From positions 1 through 64,000 of the forward strand of contig MU401494.1 of assembly GCA_022579005.1 (NCBI GenBank): 64,000 bases of DNA. The letters run 5' to 3'. The stretch is from Poronia punctata (lineage: Eukaryota > Ascomycota > Sordariomycetes > Xylariales > Xylariaceae). A model generated the notes under the pieces. The model worked only from the letters and a program-made list of their open reading frames with translations. It searched no databases and was not told the DNA's origin. The position numbers were made by a program, and so were the translations under genes. This document shows positions 12,589-23,483 of the stretch, in pieces. Position 1 is the stretch's first letter, and every line of letters starts with the position of its first letter.

Positions 12589-13872
12589 GTAAAGGGAGGG
12601 ACCGTGGTGGGTAGGTACCTACATACTCGGTACCTCTCCACCTACACTTGGTTGGAGTGCGCGGTGTTGAGGTTCGGTTTCTACACTTCTTTTTGTAAGG
12701 CCCGGACCGGCTTGTATGGGTATATCCTAGCCCCTAGGTAATCCCGGGAGAGGACATACGGGGTGGATTGCCTAGTTATCTTGGCTATAATTCCATCTTC
12801 CGCTGGCCTCGGTGTCCAACGGAACTGGGGGAGACGGGGAGATGACGCTGGGGCTATGGGAAGCCAGAATACAGGTTGGGGACTTATAAATCACATAGAC
12901 CGGAAGGACATATGTATAATGTTACATTTTCCCCAGATGACCGTTGCTTTAACTTTAAACCTTCGGCCCGCTGGCTTGGAAGTCACTACAAGTGCGTCTA
13001 ATTCACCTCACCCCAAAGAAGATATTCGAACGACCACGTATATGTATACCGAAAACCTATAGTGACGGTAATATTACACTGAAATGGACCCAAAGAAGGG
13101 GCGATCATGCTGTTTGAGGCTCCCTAAAATGAATCTGCGCCTCGTCAAGACAAGGACATATGCAACTGCCGTTCGCAGGATGCTAAAAAGGCCATGGGCT
13201 GAACAGACTCTGTCAGAATATGCTCCATAAGCGAAACACGAAAAGCCTACAGTCTCGAGTGGGTAAAGACAAATCAAGGCCGCCAATAATGGCTAAAGAA
13301 CAAGTGTTGGAGAAGTACAGTGACAGCGTGTCGAGGTGGGCCGCGGGAGTATTAAACGTTGGCAGTGCAGCCGCAGGGGCCGGACATCAGGCCACCAAAG
13401 GTGCGATGAGGCCCATCGACGCTGACGCATGTTGGTTAGTGCTGTTCGTAAACCGAAAATAGCCCCAAGGGAACTGTCAGTAATGACCTGGGCAATCGAG
13501 GCACATTAGAACATTGTGGATCGTGGGAGAAGCAGGAACACGCGCGTTAAAGCCATCCACATGGGAGTCATCACGGGGTGAAGAATGGTAGGTGTCAATT
13601 GGATATGCTGCTACAAAATGGAAGTTATGCTGAATCTATGGTATCTTTTGGTGGAACGCCATCGCCATGCTATTTGGATTGGGTGTAAGAAGAAACGGAC
13701 GCGACAAAGGGAATAAAAAGTGCCAACCAGAGGAAAGAGAGAAAATAAATGCTGTATATGTGTCTCAATAAAACGTAAGGGGGATATGTGTTGCGGCCAA
13801 GTCCCGGGACAGCACAACACAGCGCAGTGTACACAAGGTCATCTGCTTCCTACATCAGGGGCGGCACCCCCT
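12589..13872. other. Convergent intergenic region
   Basis: This spacer lies between the convergent EthD and SprT-like genes. It has several short ORFs without recognisable content. GGTACC palindromes cluster at about 12612-12640. I see no gene. Confidence 0.5.
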
Positions 13873-15024
13873 TTATCCTCGCACAACGTCTAAATATTCC
13901 ACATAACGAATGTCCGGCCCAGGTGGCAAGACTATGTACCCGAGAGTGCCATCGCATAACCACTGAACTTGGCAGCCACCAGGGATGTGACGTCGCTGCA
14001 AAGTGTTTTTTGTTGTCTTGACCTCGAAGTCTCTCAGCTCGGCTTCCATCTTGTGGAGCTGGAGTAGGTTCTCCTCGCCTACCCAGTTGTTAATGGTTTG
14101 TGCGATGCGCTTGAACCCGCTGGTGTGGCCGCCACAATCATCCGGTTGGTAGCCGCAGTTGATGAAGAGATAGCTGTGGATAAGTTCGTGAATAAAGGTG
14201 GAAATGAGCAGGCGCCTGTTGTACTTTTTGTTTTTGAGGATTTGCTTCGACAAGAATATCAGCGTCTCGTAGCCATGTCCGTTAGGTGCGGCTCTCCATG
14301 CTGTTGTGCCGATTAGGTTGGTCGGAAGATCCTCCCAGGTCCACGTAACCCTTCCCGTCAAACTACCCCTGAAAAACATCTTGTTTGTAGCAGATAATAT
14401 GCCTTGCAGCGCCTCGTCGTCTATGTCAAACTCGGTGCCTAGTGCCTTGGGGCTGATGAGGCTTCTTAGGATGCGCTCGTGCCGAGATAGCTCTCTTCTT
14501 CGTCGGTAGTCGTTGACATCAATCTCAACTAAGCGAGCCGCCGCGTCGTGGTGGTCATTATCCTTCATCTTGAGCGGCGAGCCAACAGATATCGAGTGCG
14601 TCTCATCCCGAACACGGAGGGGAAGGTATGGAGCCGTCATCTGCGCAGACAAATTATCGCACCCAAGCCCAGATCGGTGCGCCGGAACCCCGTGCGCCGA
14701 GTGTCCACATTCGTAAGATTCCGAGCTCCTCGGCTGTGACGATGACGGTCGCCCGGCCTCTTTTATGACGAAGAAGGCGGGGGCTGGCTCCCGGCCGCCG
14801 AGCTGGGTGACGATGTAATCGTTGGGGCCCACGCCGAATCGGGGACGCTTCCCGTGCTGCAGTATCCGGTAGTCATTGATGATATCCAGGTGTTGGATTT
14901 GGTGGTACCGCCTCTTCTTCGTTCCATATACCGGCAACTCGTCATAATCTGGACGTGGCGGAACAACCGAGTCGCTCAGGGAACGTGCCATTCCGGCGCC
15001 TCCCACTTGCCAACCAGCCATCAT
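13873..15024 (-). CDS. SprT-like zinc metalloprotease
   Basis: A single exon encodes 383 aa. Residues 1-170 are polar and apparently disordered. The SprT-like fold follows from about 180 to 320 and contains the zinc-protease signature HELIH (279-283; Glu280 would be catalytic) and a third ligand, His300, in GGHTSGF. The preceding FFRGSLTGRVTWTW and LIFLSK segments are typical of the family. Relatives include Spartan/Wss1, which cleave DNA-protein crosslinks, and germ-cell GCNA proteins. The tail of about 60 residues after the catalytic core has no clear zinc ribbon and no PCNA or p97 binding motif that I can identify, so a DNA-repair role is a family-based guess. Two consecutive ATG codons (15024, 15021) make the start slightly ambiguous. 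Confidence 0.85.
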   Translation of the reverse strand: MMAGWQVGGAGMARSLSDSVVPPRPDYDELPVYGTKKRRYHQIQHLDIINDYRILQHGKRPRFGVGPNDYIVTQLGGREPAPAFFVIKEAGRPSSSQPRSSESYECGHSAHGVPAHRSGLGCDNLSAQMTAPYLPLRVRDETHSISVGSPLKMKDNDHHDAAARLVEIDVNDYRRRRELSRHERILRSLISPKALGTEFDIDDEALQGILSATNKMFFRGSLTGRVTWTWEDLPTNLIGTTAWRAAPNGHGYETLIFLSKQILKNKKYNRRLLISTFIHELIHSYLFINCGYQPDDCGGHTSGFKRIAQTINNWVGEENLLQLHKMEAELRDFEVKTTKNTLQRRHIPGGCQVQWLCDGTLGYIVLPPGPDIRYVEYLDVVRG

Positions 15025-18000
15025 ACATGCTCCGGTTTCGAATGGTTCGCGTTATGCTGGCAGAGACGCCGCGGCACAAAAAGTGCAGAAGGCTTGCTTC
15101 CAAAAAAAAAAAAAAATGCACTTTGCTTCGAGGGTCTTTATTCCCTCTGGCTGGGCAACGGCTGGCCAGGGAGGCGAACGGGAGGGATCCCTAGCGTCGG
15201 CTGCAAAAATGGTTGCAATAAACTTGCCAACAATGGGCGGGAGGACCGTGAGAATGATGCTAGCCTCACTCGAAGGTGCTTGCGTGAGACAAAGAGGGCG
15301 CAATATAGTCTGGTGTGGATATCCGAGAGGCCGAAGCAGCAAAAAACAGTACCGAGGGGTTTAGACTTTAGTCAAGTGTTCGTTATCTGTACAGTACGCT
15401 GAGAGAGCCAAAAGAAAATATCACAGGCCATAAACATAATCGATAGTCGACAACCAACGTATCAGGACACATGCAGCCCAGAACGTCCTTTGGCCAGCAA
15501 ATATGGATAAGTCTGTGACAGCTCTACAAAAGCAGACCACTCTGCGCGAAGTGCGGTATTGGGAGGCGGTAAGAGGCAATTATGAGGAGCCAACGCATAC
15601 AAGTGGAGTAGCTAGAAGTGGTCTACCACCCGAAAATCATGGAACAGCAACCAGCGCAGCGGTGAAAGCTGACGGCGGACATCAAAGCCGGGAGGAAGAA
15701 GGGAGAAAAGCAGGACAACAAGCAAAGCAAAAGCGACAATAGGAGAATACAATTTAAAGGATAGCAAGAGGGAGGGTCAAAGAGCCAGAACCAAAAGACG
15801 CCATCACAGTCAGGCGCGCGCGGGAGGATTATGTCGACGACGAGTCTTAGGTCTCTTTCTTCCAAGGTTAGGTCTGAGATCTTCCAGCTTACATGGCTCC
15901 TATCGTAAGAGTACGGGTCACGGCGTGGCGAAACGCGAGACGGGGTGCAGTAGTGCTGTGGCGGGATGCGCGATTGACGAGTATAGGTATGCAGGCATAT
16001 CCAGTCAGAACGGTTAGGTGTTCCTATCCTTCCTCTTCTGTTATTTCCTTTCTTGGCCGTTCCCGCTTGCCAAGCATTGTCAGAGGCAAGAGTGGGTTAA
16101 GTCAAGGGTGTCGAAGTATAGGCGAAGGAAGGGGTGATGGTGGGTAAGAATCGCAAGGCAGGAACCGATTGTTCATTGTTTACCTACCTGTGGCGTAACA
16201 TGGTTCCCGACCCGTCCTGTCCGACAGCGGGTTTCACGATGCCTACAGTCCCGCGGTGCTGTCCGACGTAGCGGTCCTCCATCCCATCGTCTTAGTCTAG
16301 CGCTGTGACTTACCCTACCTAGCGTGAGATTAAAGAGCCTGTCGTCAAGGCAAGGAGGGGGCAGCTGCCGATCACAGCATGTTGCGATTTGAGCTTAACG
16401 TATCATGATGAACTTTAGTTTCGCAGGCCCACTTGTCCTCGTAGACTTGTCTGTCTGTTTTTTGCACCTATGTTGTCGCTGAAAGCTGCAATCATGATGC
16501 AGGAGATACTCGTATCCAATCGTTTCTGACATGTACTTTTTGTAGACCGTACCTACACCTACGAGTAATGTTGTGCATCACACAAGGGTTGTCCAGGCGT
16601 CCAGGTGTCCAAAGTGGTGGACTAGTAGGTAGAGTGATAGCCTCGATATTCTGTAGGCAGCGTATCCCGGCATGTATGAGCTCGGATGCTTCCAAGGCGG
16701 GCCGAGATTAGATCCATGTTACTAGCTTGGCTTCGCTCTAGGTTAGCCAGGCACAGCTGAGGGAACGAGCGGGAAGTCTAAAAGAATGGCAAGTCGGTCG
16801 ACAGGGAAGCGGTCAGAAAACGTCAGCACTGTAGTCCATGACCGGCAAGTTGGAGTAGGGACTGGCGATCAGGATTCGGGTTAACTCGAAAATAAAATAA
16901 AAAAGACTGAAAATTTCACTCAGTCATCCAGTCATCCTGTCCAAAAGAAGGGCGACCTTGGTTGATTGGTTCTACAGGTCACGAGGGTGCGTTAAATATC
17001 CGAAGGCGGGCTACGAGTACTCAAACATCCTAGTCGAAAAATGCAGGTGGTAAGGGAGGGTGCTGGGAAGGTCCCTCGAGCGAAATGGTTTGCAGACGGC
17101 CCATAGCCTATTTAGCCCCACCATAAGGCCCTACGACAGGCTACGAGAGTACAAGTAGTAGGTACCTACAGTCGCAATTCAGAAAGATGTGATTTGATTT
17201 GTCCGAATTTGAGTTTGCTGAGGAATCGTGGATTGTGGTTGGTCGCCTCAATTTTCACAAATTGTGAGGCATTCAACTTGATTCAACTGGCCGTCGAGGC
17301 TTGTCCTAATTAATACCTACTTGAAACAATCTTTGCGCTTGCTATGATACTCTCTAACCTTGTGATGTGAGGCTACGTCGGGTGAGCGGCTTCTCCAAGT
17401 TCAATGTCATGTTGCACACCTACACTTGGGCTTCATACGAGTAGTTTGAGCCCCTATTTGGGTACTTTTATTTATTTTTAATTGTATGTGTATCTGGCGG
17501 GCCTGGCTAGATGGGTGTCAGTCACAAGTCCGGCCTCGGAAATTATTGGCCTCATACCAAATACCTTTGCCCTTAAGTAACAAACGTTACTACCTTAACC
17601 TCCGGGCACGGGTCGATATTATTTGACGCTAAACCGCAACAACGCGATGACTTTGAGATGGAATATCTACCTACCTATATACGTAACATACGATCATATG
17701 TACAGACACACGTAGAACCCATGTCAACTACATGTGCACGTACGTGTTACACACGATCAGGAACGCTAAACAATGCTATCTACCCGGAATCTACCCTAGA
17801 TATTAACACCCAGGCAAGATCGGCAACAAATAAGAGGCGACTGATATCTTGATACTCTTCGTAAAAGTCCCCCGTTCAGCTACGCTAATTCAAATCCTTT
17901 CTTGCCCCTGTCTTGATATGTCTGGGGAATGCTTGTTAGCTTGAGGGGGCATAGCAGGAATTAATATGATATGCTGTGTGATGCCTGTTATTATCTGTTT

Positions 18001-18431
18001 GTCACTGCTCATTAGACGTACTCGTGAGATGCATCTACCTGTCTACTCGTGACTAGACCAGGTACGAGGACAAACTACCCTTATCTATCTGAACTACCAG
18101 GACTACCTACATACATTACCTTCGCGCTTAGGGATTAAACCAACAAAGCTAGCTCTCGCTTCCTTATCGACAATAACGTCCAGTCTAGGGCTTGAGTTCT
18201 ACTCGTACACATAGACGCAGGTACATACCAATATGTCGCTGTTACACGGGTTCCTCTGCCTACTTCTTTTGGCATATCACGGTTCCTCCCGGATGTACTG
18301 AGTATCAAGGCATGGATTAGGTTTACATGTTTCGGTCCGCCTCGTTGTCTCGCCACTTGACAAAAGTTTACGCCACCTGCAGGTAGAGCACCGTGCCCAT
18401 CTCACGCCTTTCAGGACGCGGCGCGACGCGG
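15025..18431. other. Gene-poor intergenic region
   Basis: This 3.4-kb stretch between the SprT-like gene (upstream side) and the 3' end of the F-box gene has no supported coding sequence. It contains a run of about 13 A at 15103-15115, four copies of the TACTCGTA/TACGAGTA 8-mer (16560, 17012, 17436, 18200), and the GGTACC palindrome at 17161. Every ORF is short and lacks domains. Confidence 0.5.
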
Positions 18432-20461
18432 CTATCTTGCGGACCAGCCCAGTGGAGGGACACCAGCTCCAAGTTGGTGGACGTACCGGACCTCGTCTGC
18501 CTGTCGTTCAAGTACGAGCCTCATGCGCTCGGCATAGAGCTGCCCTTCCTCGTCGGCAGCCGCTTCCTCTGGCGTCATTGAGCAATCAACAAAGTCCTCC
18601 GCCGAAAAGCCCGGCTTCGGTGAGTAGCTCAAGAGCCCCAGAGCTTCCCCTGTCCAGAATAAGATGTCGTCATCATTAGGCGTGCTGGTATTGTCCACGT
18701 TTGTACGGGTCGACAGTATTTTCCGAGCGATCTCATCCGATGCGGTTGCCTCCCTAAAAAGGGATCGCTGAGTTGTTTTCTCTAGTCTGCCAATTTGGTG
18801 CCTTCGCACCTCGGTAAACCCGTCTCTTTCCATCCATTTGATATATCCCTGTCCGTCGGAAAAGGCGATTCGGTTGCCATGGTTGATGACTGATAGAAGT
18901 TTTGACTGAGAAGCCGTTTGTCGGTTCTTCGTAGCTCCATCATAGGACACGTCCGTGCCGTTTCCATCCCCAACCGTGGATGACAAGCCATATATTTCGA
19001 GCGAACCCTTAGTGTTATACTCGCCACATGCTATAAGTGTTCTTCCACCAGCCATGTTCTTGGACCTTCTCACTTGGTCTTCTGATAATTGTAGGCGCCG
19101 TCGGAGGTCACTGTCAAGGCTTGAAAAGGGGTACGGTAGCGATGTAAGGCTACATATCCTGCCGCCCGAATGTATCGATCCCTTGATGGTCGGGAACATC
19201 CGCCGATCGTAGTGCAACACACTAGAGAAACGACCGGCAACAAAAATATCGTCCGACAACATGTCCTGCCGTCCAGGCTGGCTCATGTGGTGGATATGCT
19301 GCAGACCTTCTTTTGCGAGGTCAGAGTGCGGCGCAGGAGGTCGTCGCTCCGCCAATGCCTTAAAAGTGCCCGGGTGGTCATATAATACCCCACTGGGGTC
19401 GACTAGAACTTGGTCCTCCCTTCGTTGTGAGTAATGGACCCTATAGTCGTGCAAATGCAGGCCCTTGGCTGTGCCAATCGTCAATGGCACCGTGGGATCT
19501 GCCGTGGACAAGGTCTTGATGTCCCACTCGAAGAGCGATGTCGACACAACGGCTTGAGATCGAAGGTCTACCTCTAAAAGCTCTTCACAACATGGTTAGT
19601 AAATAAACCTTGTTGCGCTGTCGGGGGATCACTTACTTTTCCCCACGGCAAAAAACGCGGCATGCCGGTGGCTATCGACACTGACACATTCAATGATGCC
19701 CTTATCGATAGGAGTATTTGCTATGTCTACGTGTGTAATATCCTTGATACCCCAAAGAAGCCCTGGCTTGCTCTTGGAGAGAATGGAACCTTTCCTACCC
19801 TTTGTGCCTTTCACGTCCCATAGACAGACAGATCCGTCATCAAGGGGCGATACAGCAAAAAGGTCATGCTCTACCGCAGACGGTCTGTAGAGCGCAACGC
19901 CACGAACATCGACAGGGTTCTCTACAGCACCCTGGTCGATCTGAGGTCGTTGGAACCAGCTGGTCACCATGGGTGCATGCCTCTGGATGTACTCATGATA
20001 CCAATTGGTCTGCTCATTGGGGAAAGTCGGGTCCCAGTTGGCAGCAATACGCGAGTGTTCTTTGTCCCTTCTTCGCCTTGTGGCCACCGAGCCAATATTC
20101 TCTATGTTGAGCGTCACATTTTGGTAAGTCTGTGGGTTTCCGTTTGTTGGCGTAACTTGGTTTATTGGCACGCCATCCTCGTCTACCAAATTCCATCCTC
20201 GTCGGTAAAGCGATACGTCTTCATGGACGGCAGAAGTCTGCAAACAGCGTAAACGCCAGTGAGGGTTATCTCGACAAATTCGCAAGAATCTTTTCGAAAC
20301 AGACTGCAGAGTGATGACATCGGGAATTCCAAGAACTGAAACGTGTCAGTCTAGTGAACACCATCGGTCTTGCAAAGACTGATGAAGGATGCATGCTCAC
20401 AATGGATGATATGAAGCAGAATTTCGTCTGGCAGCAAGTAAAGGCAGTCTGAGTCGGCCAT
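18432..20461 (-). CDS. F-box protein with WD-like C-terminal region
   Basis: Exons 20461-20401, 20335-19637 and 19582-18432 give 636 aa. The N-terminus is an F-box: LPDEILLHIIHC, then, across intron 1, FLGIPDVITLQSVSKRF and the C-x-NPHWR segment. F-box proteins bind Skp1 and present substrates to SCF ubiquitin ligases. The rest has scattered WD/beta-propeller-like strands, for example HDLFAVSPLDDGSVCLWDVKG and IAFSDGQGYIKWMERDG, but no regular repeat can be counted by eye. Intron 1 joins the T of one exon to TT of the next to make a Phe codon in the F-box, which strongly supports the model. The substrate is unknown. The gene shares a 3-kb divergent upstream region with the two-TM protein gene. 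Confidence 0.8.
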
Positions 20462-23379
20462 TGCAGCACCTCTTGCCTCTGACGCGCACTTTTGATCAAG
20501 CTTAGAATGAAAGACTATTGAGATCTAAGCAAATAAAGAGCGATATCTAGATCAAAACTAGTAGCAGTTTGGCCATGAAGGAGGATCATGGAGCTAAGCA
20601 TATATTTTTATCTAAACAAGTTATTTGGATGCAATAAGTGGAAGAAGGCCAACAGTGACACGGTGTAACAGCCGCAGACAGGGAGATTATCTATGGCGGT
20701 ATATGTGTAGAAGAAGGCAACACATGCAAATACAAGTAGGTATGGATGTAATTATATGACAAAGGCGTCAGCGACCCACCATCTAGACTGCCCCAGAGAT
20801 AAAGGATCAAGACGCGATCAAGACTGCCCCCTCCACCCCAAAAACCCTTAAATCGTCTCTTTTTACCCCACAGTAGCTTCGTCCACAATCGAACAGTTTC
20901 TACAGATGTACCTGCTTAAAGATTCCCAGCCTGAATTAAACAACTAATATGTCACTTCTGTCTTTGAACTAAATATCTATGTGTAGGTATATATTTACCT
21001 GATGTGCATGCTACATATAACATCCACGATCACTTGTCATCATCTATATTATATACCTATCTAGCTTTACACATGTAGTACTTGGTAGAGTAGTGCTAGG
21101 CTTGCACATGTAAAAGATCACAAGATAGAACGTAAACCTACATACATGTACTCATACCTATCTCACCAATGTAGGTAGAATCTACTAATTACATGCATCT
21201 AGAAGCATGTCTACAACTTGTTACTGTAGCCATGTATATGTACGTGTGGATCTTGGTAGAAGTATGTACCAAGTTACATGCCTGACCTATATGTCCAACG
21301 TACCTGCATGATTGCGGCTTAGATAATACAACATACTACCTGTCCAGCGTTTTATATACCTACTATCTAGTATGATTAGGTATGTACCTTAGATATGCCC
21401 TACATTAATAACAAAGGTAGACAAACATCTTGAGGATTGACTTAGAAGTGTAAATATATCTTATTAAAACAAAATCTTGTTATTTGTTCCTATGCAACAA
21501 GGTCTTTTTCTTTTAACCAAGGGCAACAACAATAGACAGTCTAGATAACAATAGGAGGCCAAGCTATTTGTTTATATAAGCATGTGACCGCAATGTTAGA
21601 TATCAACATCTAGAGTAGATGCTCATAACACATCTCTAGTACCAAAACCAAGCTTCACTGGACATATATATGTGCAGCTGATGATTTTGATGCTTGCTTA
21701 GGTAGCCTAGTAAGGTTACAAACTTTACAAACTCTACAAACTCTAGTTGCAGTTGTACTTTGATGTAAAGTCTACAGTCAGGTCTGCTATATAGACAGTT
21801 ATTATTAGAATAACACTTTGGTCTATGCTATAGGTAGATATATCTAAGAGAGTTAACACACAGACGTCTATACAACACCTATGGCCTACGTTTTCCTATG
21901 CATTATATAAATTCAGGCTCTGTCTTCTTAGGTTGTATAGCACTGTTGCTATTGATACACATACACATGTTAACACTATTGCCATGGCTAAGTAAAGGGT
22001 CTCTGTTGGAAAGGGGACACTAGAAAATAATCTAGCGAATCACAGAGGCACAATGAGTGTCTTATGTGAGTAGGTTTTTATGAACAGACTGTTAGCACAA
22101 GCTACCATAGTCAGTTGTATATAAACACAAACGCTTTGTTGTAAGCCTGAAGGCTTGCAACTAACTGTCCTCCACCTAGCCAGGGAGATGTGTGTCTAAC
22201 AAGTAGGGAGGTATTCACCTACATGTATGTAAGGTAGATGTATCATCTCAACTATGTACCTAAATGGAGATGTCAATGCAGCCCGGTTTAACTGTAAATG
22301 CCATTGACAGGTTTAATACCACCCCCTTGGTACCAAGTGAGAGCACCAGTGGGGGCAAGGTACCACGTACCTCTTCAACCTCACTCTTGACCTAAGCACT
22401 TCTACTCTACACATGCCTGTAAAAACATATATACCTAAGGTTAGCACAAAATCAAAACAAAATATTTCCCTAGGTCTGTCCTATACTACTGTTGACAACT
22501 TTTTCCTCCCATCCTAGTCTGAAACCTTTAACACCTTTTATTTCGCCGACCCTCACAAGGTATTTTCTCTGCCTTCCTATTTCTAAACACTTGCCTACAC
22601 ATGTTGCCGACTTAACCACGTTACATACTTACATCAGGTAATCCAGAATATCGCCAATATTACCGTCACACGCCAAAGGACCAGGCTTTGTTGCACAGTC
22701 TCAAACACCAACGCTACCTAGGTGAGCCCATCTTCTGTTAGACCCAGGCATGCACGCGATTGCAATCACAATATCCCCAAGAAGACTTCTTTTGCAGATT
22801 TTTACCTGCTTCTTTACCTATTCAGTTGTATGCTCCTTCTGCTTGTTCCCTGCTGCTCGTGCGACGGTAATCTCTATCTGTGGCAGTCACTGACATCATC
22901 CACCTTCCCTCTGTTTTTAAAAAACCTTAACATCTTTACACATCCATAAGGTATCCGCATTCATCACCACCTTCCCTTTGAATGCGTTGTACACCACTTC
23001 ACCTGGTTCCTAACACAATCTACACTTACCCAAGCCTCCATACCTGCTGGGACCTTCTTTGCCCGATCCTACACATAATTCAGAGGCATTCGGATATTCA
23101 AACATCTGTGTAAAGCAGGACTACACATGGCACAGTGGTAGCCGAGCTTGGCTGATTTCAATCTCTATTTTGATTTTGTATAGACCATCTTACACTGTTT
23201 AAAGATTGAGTTGAATACCAATTCACACCTTCTAACAACTCTATAGCACACGCCCTTCTCCTGCAGGAATTTGCATTGGAAGTGGGCTATCGACTTCTCT
23301 TTGGCGTGTTTTCCCTGCCCAAAGATAGATCAGCAACTTCCAAAAGCCGAGCTTCCTGACAGTGTCCTGTCATCCACCG
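20462..23379. other. Long divergent upstream region, mildly AT-rich
   Basis: About 3 kb separates the F-box start codon from the two-TM protein gene. From about 20900 to 22300 the sequence is AT-leaning and rich in ACATGTA-, CTACAT- and TAGGTA-like words, but it is not RIP-ruined like the left end. From about 22440 to 23300 it is pyrimidine-rich on the + strand, as in fungal transcription start regions and long 5' leaders. No ORF is convincing. Confidence 0.5.
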
Positions 23380-23471
23380 GTATGTCTCATGCCAAACCCA
23401 GGTTACTTGACGTCATAAAGACCATCTTGCAAGATGTACAGTTACAAGGGGCTGACTTCCTTCCTTGACAG
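23380..23471 (+). other. Probable 5'-UTR intron before the two-TM protein gene
   Basis: The sequence starts with a perfect fungal donor GTATGT at 23380, has a GCTGAC branch-like site at 23451-23456, and ends with TTGACAG at 23471, 12 bp before the ATG. It also holds a perfect CRE-type palindrome, TGACGTCA, at 23408-23415. If not spliced it would supply a 28-codon upstream ORF (23382-23468). Confidence 0.5.
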
Positions 23472-23483
23472 AATAAACAAGCC

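Noticed and set aside
23271..23468. A 65-codon ORF just upstream of the two-TM protein gene as a separate peptide gene.
   Set aside because: It begins with TTG, has no domain, and overlaps a probable 5'-UTR intron.
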